Origin: Xestospongia muta
Taxonomy: Eukaryota > Porifera > Demospongiae > Haplosclerida > Petrosiidae
Length of the DNA stretch: 64,000 bases
Assembly (NCBI GenBank): GCA_963693285.1
Contig: OY848929.1
Coordinates: 3,288,501 to 3,352,500 of the forward strand
Direction of reading: 5' to 3'
Position numbers and translations under genes: made by a program
The notes under the pieces: model-generated
Database searches by the model: none
What the model was told of the DNA's origin: nothing
Seen by the model: the letters and a program-made list of their open reading frames with translations, nothing else
Shown: piece by piece, positions 13,189 through 25,496 of the stretch
Layout: each line of letters begins with the position of its first letter
Position numbering within the stretch: position 1 is the first letter of the stretch

Positions 13189-16100
13189 CTTTTTCAAAGT
13201 TAAGAAAGTTTAGAAATTAACTATCAAAAATGGTTTATTTGGCTGATCTAAAGAGTTTAGCAACTTTATCAGTCTTAAATCTTTGGATAAAGTAGTTTAA
13301 ATAGGTTAAAACTCTAAAATAAACTGTTTAGACCTTTTTGAAAGTTAAGAAAGTTTAGAAATTAACTGTCAAAAATGGTTTATTTAGCTGATCTAAAGAG
13401 TTTAGCAACTTTAGCAGTCTTAAATCTTTGGATAAAGTAGTTTAAATAGGTTAAAACTCTAAAATAAACTTTTTAGACCTTTTTGAAAGTTAAGAAAGTT
13501 TAGAAATTAACTGTCAAAAATGCTTTATTAAGCTGATCTAAAGAGTTTAGCAACTTTATCAGTCTTAAATCTTTGGATAAAGTAGTTTAAATAGGTTAAA
13601 ACTCTGAAATAAACTGTTTAGACTTTTTTCAAAGTTAAGAAAGTTTAGAAATTAACTGTCAAAAATGCTTTATTAAGCTGATCTAAAGAGTTTAGCGACT
13701 TTATCAGTCTTAAATCTTTGGATAAAGTAGTTTAAATAGGTTAAAACTCTAAAATAAACTGTTTAGACCTTTTTGAAAGTTAAGAAAGTTTAGAAATTAA
13801 GTGTAAAAACTGCTTTATTAAGCTGATCTAAAGAGTTTAGCAACTTTATCAGTCTTAAATCTTTGGATAAAGTAGTTTAAATAGGTTAAAACTCTAAAAT
13901 AAACTCTTTAGGCCTTTTTGAAAGTTAAGAAAGTTTAGAAATTAACTGTCAAAACTGCTTTATTAAGCTGATCTAAAGAGTTTAGCAACTTTATCAGTCT
14001 TAAATCTTTGGATAAAGTAGTTTAAATAGGTTAAAACTCTAAAATAAACTCTTTAGGCCTTTTTGAAAGTTAAGAAAGTTTAGAAATTAAGTGTCAAAAC
14101 TGCTTTATTAAGCTGATCTAAAGAGTTTAGCGACTTTATCAGTCTTAAATCTTTGGATAATGTAGTTTAAATAGGTTAAAACTCTAAAATAAACTGTTTA
14201 GACCTTTTTGAAAGTTAAGAAAGTTTAGAAATTAACTGTCAAAACTGCTTTATTTGGCTGATCTAAAGAGTTTAGCAACTTTATCAGTCTTAAATCTTTG
14301 GATAAAGTAGTTTAAATAGGTTAAAACTCTAAAATAAACTGTTTAGGCCTTAAAGTTAAGAAAGTTTAGAAATTAACTGTCAAAATGCTTTATTTGGCTG
14401 ATCTAAAGAGTTTAGCAACTTTATCAGTCTTAAATCTTTAGATAAAGAAGTTTAAATAGGTTAAAACTCTAAAATAAACTGTTTAGACCTTTTTGAAAGT
14501 TAAGAAAGTTTAGAAATTAACTGTCAAAATTGCTTTATTTGGCTGATCTAAAGAGTTTAGCAACTTTATCAATCTTAAATCTTTGGATAAAGTAGTTTAA
14601 ATAGGTTAAAACTCTAAAATAAACTGTTTAGACTTTTTTGAAAGTTAAGAAAGTTTAGAAATTAACTGTTAAAACTGCTTTATTAAGCTGATCTAAAGAG
14701 TTTAGCAACTTTATCAGTCTTAAATCTTTGGATAAAGTAGTTTAAATAGATTAAAACTCTAAAATAAACTGTTTAGACCTTTTTGAAAGTTAAGAAAGTT
14801 TAGAAATTAACTGTCAAAAATAACGGTTTATTTGGCTGATCTACAGAGTTTAGCAACTTTATTAGTCTTAAATCTTTGGATAAAGTAGTTTAAATAGGTT
14901 AAAACTCTAAAATAAACTGTTTAGACCTTTTTGAAAGTTAAGAAAGTTTAGAAATTAACTGTCAAAAATGGTTTTTTTGGCTGATCTAAAGAGTTTAGCA
15001 ACTTTATTAGTCTTAAATCTTTGGATAAAGTAGTTTAAATAGGTTAAAACTCTAAAATAAACTGTTTAGATAGTTTTGAAAGTTAAGAAAGTTTAAAAAT
15101 TAAACGTCAAAACTGCTTTATTAAGCTGATCTAATGAGTTTAGCTACATTATCAGTGTTAAATCTTTGGATAAAGTAGTTTAAATAGGTTAAAACTCTAA
15201 AATAAACTATTTAGGCCTTTTTTAAAGTTAAGAAAGTTTAGAAATTAACTGTCAGAAATGCTTTATTTAGCTGATCTAAAGAGTTTAGCAACTTTATCAG
15301 TCTTAAATCTTTGGATAAAGTAGTTTAAATAGGTTAAAACTCTAAAATAAACTGTTTAGACTTTTTTGAAAGTTAAGAAAGTTTATAAATTAACTGTCAA
15401 AACTGCTTTATTAAGCTGATCTAAAGAGTTTAGCAACTTTATCAGTCTTAAATCTTTGGATAAAGTAGTTTAAATAGGTTAAAACTCTAAAATAAACTGT
15501 TTAGACCTTTTTGAAAGTTAAGAAAGTTTAGAAATTAACTGTCAAAACTGCTTTATTTGGCTGATCTAAAGAGTTTAGCAACTTTATTAGTCTTAAATCT
15601 TTGGATAAAGTAGTTTAAATAGGTTAAGACTCTAAAATAAACTGTTTAGACCTTTTTGAAAGTTAAGAAAGTTTAGAAATTAACTGTCAAAACTGCTTTA
15701 TTAAGCTGATCTAAAGAGTTTAGCTACTTTATCAGTCTTAAATCTTTGGATAAAGTAGTTTAAATAGGTTAAAACTCTAAAATAAACTGTTTAGACCTTT
15801 TTGAAAGTTAAGAAAGTTTAGAAATTAACTGTCAAAAATGCTTTCTTTGGCTGATCTAAAGAGTTTAGCAACTCTATCAGTCTTAAATCTTTGGATAAAG
15901 TAGTTTAAATAGGTTAAAACTCTAAAATAAACTGTTTAGACCTTTTTGAAAGTTAAGAAAGTTTAGAAATTAACAGTCAAAACTGCTTTATTAAGCTGAT
16001 CTAAAGAGTTTAGCAACATTATCAGTCTTAAATCTTTGGATAAAGTAGTTTAAATAGGTTAAAACTCTAAAATAAACTGTTTAGACCTTTTTGAAAGTTA

Positions 16101-19100
16101 AGAAAGTTTAGAAATTAAGTGTCAAAACTGCTTTATTAAGCTGATCTAAAGAGTTAAGCAACTTTATCAGTCTTAAATCTTTGGATAAAGTAGTTTAAAT
16201 AGGTTAAAACTCTAAAATAAACTGTTTAGACTTTTTTGAAAGTTAAGAAAGTTTAGAAATTAAGAGTCAAAACTGCTTTATTTAGCTGATCTAAAGAGTT
16301 TAGCAACTTTATCAGTCTTAAATCTTTGGATAAAGTAGTTTAAATAGGTTAAAAATCTGAAATAAACTGTTTAGACCTTTTTGAAAGTTAAGAAAGTTTA
16401 GAAATTAAGTGTCAAAACTGCTTTATTTAGCTGATCTAAAGAGTTTAGCAACTTTATCAGTCTTAAATCTTTGGATAAAGTAGTTTAAATAGGTTAAAAC
16501 TCTGAAATAAACTGTTTAGGCCTTTTTGAAAGTTAAGAAGTTTAGAAATTAACTGTCAAAAATGCTTTATTTCGCTGATCTAAAGAGTTCAGCAACTTTA
16601 TCAGTCTTAAATCTTTGGATAAGGTAGTTTAAATAGGTTAAGACTCTAAAATAAACTGTTTAGACCTTTTTGAAAGTTAAGAAAGTTTATAAATTAACTG
16701 ATAAAACTGCTTTATTTGGCTGATCTAAAGAGTTTAGCAACTTTATCTGTCTTAAATCTTTGGATAAAGTAGTTTAAATAGGTTAAGACTCTAAAATAAA
16801 CTGTTTCGACCTTTTTGAAAGTTAAGAAAGTTTAGAAATTAACTGTCAAAACTGCTTTATTAAGCTGATCTAAAGAGTTTAGCTACTTTATCAGTCTTAA
16901 ATCTTTGGATAAAGTAGTTTAAATAGGTTAAAACTCTAAAATAAACTGTTTAGACCTTTTTGAAAGTTAAGAAAGTTTAGAAATTAACTGTCAAAAATGC
17001 TTTCTTTGGCTGATCTAAAGAGTTTAGCAACTTTATCAGTCTTAAATCTTTGGATAAAGTAGTTTAAATAGGTTAAAACTCTAAAATAAACTGTTTAGAC
17101 CTTTTTGAAAGTTAAGAAAGTTTAGAAATTAACAGTCAAAACTGCTTTATTAAGCTGATCTAAAGAGTTTAGCAACATTATCAGTCTTAAATCTTTGGAT
17201 AAAGTAGTTTAAATAGGTTAGAACTCTAAAATAAACTGTTTAGACCTTTTTGAAAGTTAAGAAAGTTTAGAAATTAAGTGTCAAAACTGCTTTATTAAGC
17301 TGATCTAAAGAGTTTAGCAACTTTATCAGTCTTAAATCTTTGGATAAAGTAGTTTAAATAGGTTAAAACTCTAAAATAAACTGTTTAGACTTTTTTGAAA
17401 GTTAAGAAAGTTTAGAAATTAAGAGTCAAAACTGCTTTATTTAGCTGATCTAAAGAGTTTAGCAACTTTATCAGTCTTAAATCTTTGGATAAAGTAGTTT
17501 AAATAGGTTAAAAATCTGAAATAAACTGTTTAGACCTTTTTGAAAGTTAAGAAAGTTTAGAAATTAAGTGTCAAAACTGCTTTATTAAGCTGATCTAAAG
17601 AGTTTAGCAACTTTATTAGTCTTAAATCTTTGGATAAAGTAGTTTAAATAGGTTAAAACTCTGAAATAAACTGTTTAGGCCTTTTTGAAAGTTAAGAAGT
17701 TTAGAAATTAACTGTCAAAAATGCTTTATTTCGCTGATCTAAAGAGTTCAGCAACTTTATCAGTCTTAAATCTTTGGATAAGGTAGTTTAAATAGGTTAA
17801 GACTCTAAAATAAACTGTTTAGACCTTTTTGAAAGTTAAGAAAGTTTATAAATTAACTGATAAAACTGCTTTATTTGGCTGATCTAAAGAGTTTAGCAAC
17901 TTTATCAGTCTTAAATCTTTGGATAAAGTAGTTTAAATAGGTTAAAACTCTAAAATAAACTGTTTAGACCTTTTTGAAAGTTAAGAAAGTTTAGAAATTA
18001 ACTGTCAAAACTGCTTTATTAAGCTGATCTAAAGAGTTTAGCAACTTTATCAGTCTTAAATCTTTGGATAAAGTAGTTTAAATAGGTTAAAACTCTAAAA
18101 TAAACTGTTTAGACTTTTTTGAAAGTTAAGAAAGTTTAGAAATTAAGAGTCAAAACTGCTTTATTTAGCTGATCTAAAGAGTTTAGCAACTTTATCAGTC
18201 TTAAATCTTTGGATAAAGTAGTTTAAATAGGTTAAAAATCTGAAATAAACTGTTTAGACCTTTTTGAAAGTTAAGAAAGTTTAGAAATTAAGTGTCAAAA
18301 CTGCTTTATTTAGCTGATCTAAAGAGTTTAGCAACTTTATTAGTCTTAAATCTTTGGATAAAGTAGTTTAAATAGGTTAAAACTCTGAAATAAACTGTTT
18401 AGGCCTTTTTGAAAGTTAAGAAGTTTAGAAATTAACTGTCAAAAATGCTTTATTTCGCTGATCTAAAGAGTTCAGCAACTTTATCAGTCTTAAATCTTTG
18501 GATAAGGTAGTTTAAATAGGTTAAGACTCTAAAATAAACTGTTTAGACCTTTTTGAAAGTTAAGAAAGTTTATAAATTAACTGATAAAACTGCTTTATTT
18601 GGCTGATCTAAAGAGTTTAGCAACTTTATCTGTCTTAAATCTTTGGATAAAGTAGTTTAAATAGGTTAAAACTCTGAAATAAACTGTTTAGGCCTTTTTG
18701 AAAGTTAAGAAGTTTAGAAATTAACTGTCAAAAATGCTTTATTTCGCTTATCTAAAGAGTTCAGCAACTTTATCAGTCTTAAATCTTTGGATAAGGTAGT
18801 TTAAATAGGTTAAGACTCTAAAATAAACTGTTTAGACCTTTTTGAAAGTTAAGAAAGTTTATAAATTAACTGATAAAACTGCTTTATTTGGCTGATCTAA
18901 AGAGTTTAGCAACTTTATCTGTCTTAAATCTTTGGATAAAGTAGTTTAAATAGGTTAAGACTCTAAAATAAACTGTTTCGACCTTTTTGAAAGTTAAGAA
19001 AGTTTAGAAATTAACTGTCAAAACTGCTTTATTAAGCTGATCTAAAGAGTTTAGCAACTTTATTAGTCTTAAATCTTTGGATAAAGTAGTTTAAATAGGT

Positions 19101-20076
19101 TAAAACTATAAAATAAACTGTTTAGACCATTTTGAAAGTTAAGAAAGTTTAGAAATTAACTGTCAAAAATGGTTTATTTGGCTGATCTAAAGAGTTTAGC
19201 AACTTTAGCAGTCTTAAATCTTTGGATAAAGTAGTTTAAATAGGTTAAAACTCTAAAATAAACTGTTTAGGCCTTTTTTAAAGTTAACAAAGTTTAGAAA
19301 TTAAGTGTCAAAACTGCTTTATTTAGCTGATCTAAAGAGTGTAGCAACTTTATCAGTCTTAAATCTTTGGATAAAGTAGTTTAAATAGGTTAAAACTCTA
19401 AAATAAACTGTTTAGACTTTTTTGAAAGTTAAGAAAGTTTAGAAATTAAACGTCAAAACTGCTTTATTAAGCTGATCTAAAGAGTTTAGCAACTTTATCA
19501 GTCTTAAATCTTTGGATAAAGTAGTTTAAATAGGTTAAAACTCTAAAAGAAACTGTTTAGGCCTTTTTTAAAGTTAAGAAAGTTTAGAAATTAAGTGTCA
19601 AAACTGCTTTATTTAGCTGATCTAAAGAGTTTAGCAACTTTATCAGTCTTAAATCTTTGGATAAAGTAGTTTAAATAGGTTAAAACTCTAAAATAAACTG
19701 TTTAGACCTTTTTGAAAGTTAAGAAAGTTTAGAAATTAACTGTCAAAAATGCTTTATTAAGCTGATCTAAAGAGTTTAGCAACTTTATCAGTCTTAAATC
19801 TTTGGATAAAGTAGTTTAAATATGTTAAAACTCTAAAATAAACTGTTTAGACTTTTTTGAAAGTTAAGAAAGTTTAGAAATTAAGTGTCAAAACAGCTTT
19901 ATTTGGCTGATATAAAGAGTTTAGCAACTTTATCAGTCTTAAATCTTTGGATAAAGTAGTTTAAATAGGTTAAAACTCTAAAATAAACTGTTTAGAACTT
20001 TTTGAAAGTTAAGAAAGTTTAGAAATTAACTGTCAAAACTGCTTTATTAAGCTGATCTAAAGAGTTTAGCAACTTT
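13187..20076 (-). repeat. Satellite array, block B (inverted)
   Basis: The same 145-bp monomer as block A in reverse orientation, about 47 copies. The switch lies at about 13,187-13,189, where forward TTAAACTAC meets reverse CCTTTTTCAAAG and shares only about 2 bp. Copies remain closely similar to block A, so the inversion does not coincide with a change in sequence age. No coding potential is seen. Confidence 0.96.
15690..18900 (-). repeat. Higher-order repeats in block B (1,159/724/289 bp)
   Basis: Marker variants in the inverted block repeat at multiples of the monomer. GTCAAAAATGCTTTCTTTGG occurs at 15,831 and 16,990, which is 1,159 bp. TTCGCTGATCTAAAGAGTTC or its close variant occurs at 16,571, 17,730, 18,454 and 18,743, giving steps of 1,159, 724 and 289 bp. 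These equal eight, five and two monomers, each short by 1 bp because the marked unit carries GTTAAGAAGTTTAG with one A missing. This fits unequal exchange among an eight-monomer unit. Outer limits are approximate. Confidence 0.82.
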
Positions 20077-23000
20077 AACCTATTTAAACTACTTTATCCA
20101 AAGATTCAAGACTGATAATGTTGATAAAATCTTTAGATCAGCTTAATAAGCAGTTTTCTTAAATTTCAAAAAAGGACTAAACAGTTTATTTTAGAGTTTT
20201 AACCTATTTAAACTATATTATCCAAAGATTTGAGGATGATAAAGTTCCTAAACTCATTAGATCAGCTTAGTATAGCAGTTTTGACACTTAATTTCTAAAC
20301 GTTCTTAACTTTCAGAAAGGTCTAAACAGTTTATTTTAGAGTTTTAACCTATTTAAACTACATTATCCAAAGATTTGAGAATGATAAAGTTCCTAAACTC
20401 ATTAGATCAGCTTAGTATAGCAGTTGTGACAGTTAATTTCTAAACTTTCTTAACTTTTGAAAAGGTCTAAGCAGTTTATTTTAGAGTTTTAACCTATTTA
20501 AACTACTTTATCAAAAATATTAAGACTGATAAAGTTGCTAAACTCTTTAGATCCGCTTTATAACGCAGTTTTGACTGTTAATTTCTAAACTTTCTTAACT
20601 TTCAATAAGGTCTAAACAGTTAATTTTAGAGTTTTAACCTATATTAAACTACTTTATCCAAAGATTTAATACTGATAAAGTTCCTAAATATTTTAGATCA
20701 GCTTAATAAAGCAGTTTTGACACTTAATTTCTAAAGTTTCTTAACTTTAAAAAAGATCTAAACAGTTTATTTTAGAGTATTAATCTATTTAGACTAGTTT
20801 ATCCAAAGATTTAAGACACATAAAGTAGCAAAACTCTTTAGATCAGCATAATAAAACACTTTTAATAGTTAATTTCTAAACTTTCTTAACTTTCAAAAAA
20901 GTCTAAACAGTTTATTTTAGAGTTTGAACCTATTTAAACTACTTTATCCAAAGATTCAAGAGTGATAATGTTGATAAAATCCTTAGATCAGCTTAATAAG
21001 CAGTTTTCTTAACTTTCAAAAAAGGTCTAAACAGTTTATTTTAGAGTTTTAACGTATTTAAACTACATTATCCAAAGATTTGAGAATGATAAAGTTCCTA
21101 AACTCATTAGATCAGCTTAGTATAGCAGTTTTGACACTTAATTTCTAAACGTTCTTAACTTTCAAAAAGGTCTAAACAGTTTATTTGAGAGTTTTAACCT
21201 ATTTAAACTACATTATCCAAAGATTTGAGAATGATAAAGTTCCTAAACTCACTAGATCAGCTTAGTATAGCAGTTTTGACAGTTAATTTCTAAACTTTCT
21301 TAACTTTTGAAAAGGTCTAAGCAGTTTATTTTAGAGTTTTAACCTATTTAAACTTTTTTATCAAAAAATTTAAGACTGATAAAGTTGCTAAACTCTTTAG
21401 ATCCGCTTTATAACGCAGTTTTGACTGTTAATTTCTAAACTTTCTTAACTTTCAATAAGGTCTAAACAGTTAATTTTGGAGTTTTAACCTATTTAAACTA
21501 ACTTTTTCTATGATTTAAGACTGATAAATTTGCTAAACTCTTTAGATCAGCTTAAAAAAGCAGTTTTGACACTTAATTTCTAAAATTTCTTAACTTTCAA
21601 AAAGGTCTAAACAGTTTATTTTAGAGTTTTAACCTATTTAAACTATTTTATCCAAAGATTTAGTACTGATATAGTTGCTAAACACTTTAGATCAGCTTAA
21701 CAAAGCAGTTTTGACAGTTAATTTTTAAACTTTCTTAACTTTGAAAAAGGTGTAAGCAGTTTATTTTAGAGTTTTAACCTATTTAAACTACTTTATCAAA
21801 AAATTTAAGACTGATAAATTTGCTAAACTGTTTAGATCAGCTTTATAACACAGTTTTGACAGTTAATTTCTAAACTTTCTTAAGTTTCAAAAAGCTCTCA
21901 ACAGTTTATTTTAGATTTTTAAGCTATTTAAACTAATTTCTACAATGATTTAAGACTGATAAAGTTGCTAAACTCTTTAGATCATGTTATTAAAGATGTT
22001 TCGACAGTTAATTTCTAAACTTTTTTAACTTAAAAAAGGTCTAAACAGTTTATTTTAGAGTTTTAACCTATTTAAACTACTTTATCCAAAGATTCAATAA
22101 TTATATATTTGCTAAACTCTTTAGATCAGCTAAATAAAGTAGTTTTTACAGTTAATTTCTAAATTTTCTTAACTTTGAAAAACGTCTAAACAGTTTATTT
22201 TTGAGAGGTTTCACCTATTTAAACTGCTTAATCCAAAGATTTAAGACTGATAAAGTTGCTAAACTCTTTAGATCAGCTTAATAAAGCAATTTTGACAGTT
22301 CATTTCTAAACTTTCTTAACTTTCAAAACGCTCTCAACAGTTTATTTTCGAGATTTAACCTATTTAAACTAAATTTTCGCATGATTTACGTTTGATAAGG
22401 TTGATAATCTCTTTAGATCAGCTTATTAAAGTAGATTTGACAGTTAATTTCTAAACTTTCTTAACTTTCAAAAAGGTCTAAACAGTTTATTTTAGAGTAT
22501 TATTATTTATTTAATCTACTTTATCCAAAGATTTAAGTTTGATAAAGTTGGTATACTCTTTAGATCAGCTTAATAAAGCAGTTTTGACAGTTAATTTCTA
22601 AACTTTCTTAACTTTCAAAAAAGGTCTAAACAGTTTATTTTAGAGTTTTAACCTATTAAATTACTTTATCCAAAGATTTAAGACTGACAAAGTGCTAAAC
22701 TCATTAGATCAGCTTAATAAAGCAGTTTTGACAGTTAATTTCTAAACTTTCTTAACTTTCAAAAAGGTCTAAACAGTTTATTTTAGAGTTTTAACCTATT
22801 TAAACTACTTTATCCAAAGATTTAAGACTGATAAATTTGCTAAACCTTTTATATCAGCTTAATAAAGCAGTTTTGACACTTAATTTCTAAACTTTTTTAA
22901 CTTTCATAGACGTATAAACAGTATATTTTAGACTTTTAACCTTTTTAAAATAGTTTATCTAAAAATCTTAGTCTGATATTTTTACTATACTGTGTAGGTA

Positions 23001-23092
23001 GGCTTAATTAAACAGTTTTGACAGTTAATTTCTAAACTTTCAAAAGCTCAGAACAGTTTATTTTAGAGCTTTAAATTTATTTCAATTACTTT
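20074..23092 (+). repeat. Satellite array, block C, diverged
   Basis: About 21 monomers in forward orientation after a second switch near 20,075, where reverse GCAACTTTA passes into forward TTTAACCTATT. These copies carry many more substitutions and small deletions than blocks A and B. One multi-monomer segment is itself duplicated: the run with GATTCAAGACTGATAATG and TTAGTATAGCAG near 20,100-20,500 returns near 20,950-21,350. This is the older edge of the array. Confidence 0.93.
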
Positions 23093-24008
23093 AGAAAGTT
23101 TAGAAATTAAGAGTGTAAACTGCTTTATTAAGTTGATCTAAAGAGTTTAGCAACTTTATCAGTCTTAAATCTTTGGATAAATTAGTTAAATAGGTTAAAA
23201 CTCTAAAATAAACTGTTTAGACCTTTTTGAAATTTAAGAACATTTAGAAATTAAATGTCAAAACTGCTTTATCAATCAGATCTAAAGAGTTTAGCAACTT
23301 TATCAGTCTTAAATCGTTGGATAATTTAGTTTAAATTTGTTAAAACTCTAAAATAAACTATTAAGAGCTTTTTGAAAATTGAGAATGTGTAGAAATTAAG
23401 TGTCAAAACTGCTTTATTAAGCTGATCTAAAGAGTTTAGCAACTTTGTCAGACTTAAATCTTTGGATAAAGTAGTTTAAATAGGTTAAAACTCTAAAATA
23501 AACTGTTTAGACCTTTTTCAAAGTTAAGAAAGTTTAGAAATTAACTGTCAAAACTGCTTTATTAAGCTGATCTAAAGAGTTTAGCAACTTTATCAGTCTT
23601 AAATCTTTGGATATTTTTTTAAAATAGGTTAAAACTCTAAAATAAACTGTTTAGACCTTTTTGAAAGTTAAGAACATTTACAAATTAACTGTCAATACTG
23701 CTTTATTAGCCTGATCTAAAGAGTTTAGCAACTTTATCAGTCTTATTTGTTTGGATAAATTACTATAAATAGGTTAAAACTCTAAAATAAACTGTTTAGA
23801 CCTTTTTTAAAGTTAAGAAAGTTTAGAAATTAACTGTCAAACTGCTTTATTAAGGTGATGTAAAGAGTTTACCAACTTTATCAGTCTTAAATCATCAGAA
23901 ATCAGTTTAAATATGTCAAAACTCTAAAATAAACTGTTTAGACCTTTTTGATATTAAGAAAGTTTAGAAATTAAGTGTCAAAACTGCTTTATTAAGCTGA
24001 TCTAAAGA
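23092..24008 (-). repeat. Satellite array, block D, diverged and inverted
   Basis: Reverse-orientation monomers begin where forward ATTACTTTA meets reverse AGAAAGTTTAGAAATTAA near 23,092. About six copies are present with many differences. The block stops at CTGATCTAAAGA (ending 24,008), where the retroelement begins, and resumes after it. Confidence 0.92.
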
Positions 24009-24135
24009 CATTTAAACATAGAAATGAATTGAGCTTTATGAACGTGATAGAATTCTGAAAAAAGACAACAGAACGATTCGGCCAAAGGCCTTCATCAGCT
24101 CTTTATGAAACAATGGCAAAAAACAGTCACTTAAA
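24009..24135 (-). repeat. Left inverted terminal copy of the Penelope-like element
   Basis: This segment is the reverse complement of the element's right end (25,345-25,463), about 90 percent identical by eye. Shared landmarks include TTCAGAATTCTATCACGTTC and the hammerhead-like core. Differences include a GAAA-to-GAAT change in that core. The arrangement matches the inverted partial terminal repeats known from Penelope-like elements. Confidence 0.85.
24067..24103 (-). ncRNA. Hammerhead-ribozyme-like motif, broken copy
   Basis: Read on the minus strand this is CTGATGA, then a GGCC-TTT-GGCC hairpin, then GAAT, then CGTT and CTGTT. In the right-hand copy the fourth core base is A (GAAA). Here it is T, and the left helix strand reads AAGAG instead of AACAG, so outer pairing with CTGTT is weakened. 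The core change would be expected to abolish cleavage. Low confidence that it is transcribed. Confidence 0.55.
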
Positions 24136-24139
24136 ATCA

Positions 24140-25175
24140 ACTTTCTTCAGCTATGAGGATGCAATATATGAACGAACAGATGGTACAGCTATGTGATCCC
24201 CACTATCATCTGCATTGGCTAATATCTTCATGGAAGACTTTGAAAACACAGCTATTGCTACATTCCACTTACAACCTAAATTTTGGAAGAGATATGTAGA
24301 TGACACTTTCGTCATTTGGCCACACAACAACTCCTCCTTACAAGAATTCCTGTCTCATATCAATGGTCTACATGATAGAATCAAGTTCACAATGGAGATT
24401 GAGAACAACAACTCTATTGCCTTCTTAGATGTACTTGTTTCTAAAAACAATAGTAGACTGACCACAACTGTTTACAGGAAACCTACACATACTGATAGAT
24501 ACCTGAATTACAGATCCAACCACCACCCACTCATCAAATCAGGTATTATCAAATGCCTCAGGAACAGGGCCCTCAATGTCTGCTCAGAAGGAAACTTCCC
24601 CTCTGAGTTAAACAGATTATACAATGTCTTCAGAGCTAATGGATATTCATCAAGTCGAGTAAACAACAGCCTTAAACCTTCAAGGCTCAAGAGAAATGAA
24701 GATGCTTCCACCCCTCCCTGCGACCTTTTAACAAAGACAGACAGGAAGAGAACCCTAGTTCTCCCTTATGTCAAAGGCCTCAGTGAGGACATTGGGAGAG
24801 CCTGTCGCTTCCTTAACATCACAACAGCCTTTTCCTCAAAATACACACTCAGAAGGTCCTTATCATGGGTCAAGATCCCCACTCCACAGGAAGAAAAGAT
24901 TGGTGTCATCTATAGGATCCCCTGTGAATGTGGAACTATCTACATCGGAAAAACAGGCCGAACATTGAAGACTAGGATAGCTGAACATAAAAGAGCTGTC
25001 ATGAACAGAGATACCAACAACGCTCTTGCATGCCACTACATTGACACAGGACACAGGATTTTATGGTTAGAAAGCCATCTACATCAAAACCACTAGCAAC
25101 ACCATCAACTCTGATCCAGGCTTAATCATCAATCCTACCTGGACTTCTCTATTCTGCAGTAAACGATCTTTATAA
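24140..25175 (+). pseudogene. Reverse transcriptase/GIY-YIG endonuclease, 5'-truncated and broken
   Basis: The reading frame begins inside the reverse transcriptase just upstream of the GTAM-SPLSS motif. A TGA at about 24,195 stands where Penelope-like proteins have the glycine of GTAMGSPLSP. After it the frame runs open from about 24,198 to 25,096. The catalytic RYVDD box lies near 24,290, followed by TVYRKPTHTDRYL near 24,470. A GIY-YIG nuclease follows, with GVIYRIPC and CGTIYIGKTGR near 24,905-24,960 and RIAEHKRAV after that. The frame stops early at 25,094. Another frame continues with AIYIKTTSNTINSDPGL and NPTWTSLFC to a stop at 25,175, so a deletion and frameshift lie near 25,070. The N-terminal reverse transcriptase half is missing. 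The element could not move by itself. Confidence 0.93.
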
Positions 25176-25344
25176 CTTATAGCCACTCCCACAATTAATT
25201 AACCAGTTCGCGTTCATTTCCTGCCTCGTGGTACAACTCTATGCTCTTGATCTCCAACATGGTACAAATTAGCATCCTTCTCTATCTCCCTAGGACAACG
25301 TCTGGCCTACATAATAATTGTAAACATCATGCATTTGCTATATA

Positions 25345-25463
25345 AGTGACTATTTTTTTCCATTGTTTCATAAACAGCTGATGAAGGCCTTTGGCCGAAA
25401 CGTTCTGTTATCTTTTTCAGAATTCTATCACGTTCATAAAGCTCAACTAATTTCTATATTTAA
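25345..25463 (+). repeat. Right terminal repeat of the Penelope-like element
   Basis: Partner of the inverted left copy. It follows the end of the endonuclease frame by about 170 bp and contains the better preserved hammerhead-like core. Its outer end reads ATTTCTATATTTAAAT, matching the left outer end in reverse complement. Confidence 0.85.
25373..25409 (+). ncRNA. Hammerhead-ribozyme-like motif, intact core
   Basis: The order is AACAG, CTGATGA, A, GGCC-TTT-GGCC, GAAA, CGTT, CTGTT. CTGATGA and GAAA are the two invariant hammerhead core boxes, and GGCC/GGCC makes helix II. AACAG and CTGTT can pair as helix I. The ACGT between GAAA and the expected cleavage point (after 25,404) is self-complementary and too short for a hairpin, so helix III would have to form between two molecules. 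Hammerheads in Penelope-like terminal repeats are established; minimal ones with very short helix III are known. The unpaired A before helix II departs from the consensus, so activity is unproven. Confidence 0.65.
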
Positions 25464-25496
25464 ATATGAATAACGTGATAAACAAAATTACTACTT

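Larger units (their letters stand above)
24009..25496 (+). mobile_element. Penelope-like retroelement, truncated and decayed
   Basis: A retroelement fragment inserted in the satellite. It encodes the C-terminal half of a reverse transcriptase followed by a GIY-YIG endonuclease, the domain pair typical of Penelope-like elements. Related sequence of about 120 bp lies at both ends in inverted orientation, as is known for this group. The satellite reads CTGATCTAAAGA just before it and CTGATACAAAGA just after it, which may be a 12-bp target-site duplication with one mismatch. Because the target is itself repetitive, the duplication is not certain. The right boundary is set by the return of satellite at about 25,497; the last 30 bp may be element tail. 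Confidence 0.92.

Noticed and set aside
24508..25054. Open frames on the minus strand and in another plus frame within the retroelement
   Set aside because: They are shadows of the reverse transcriptase/GIY-YIG frame and match no expected domain.
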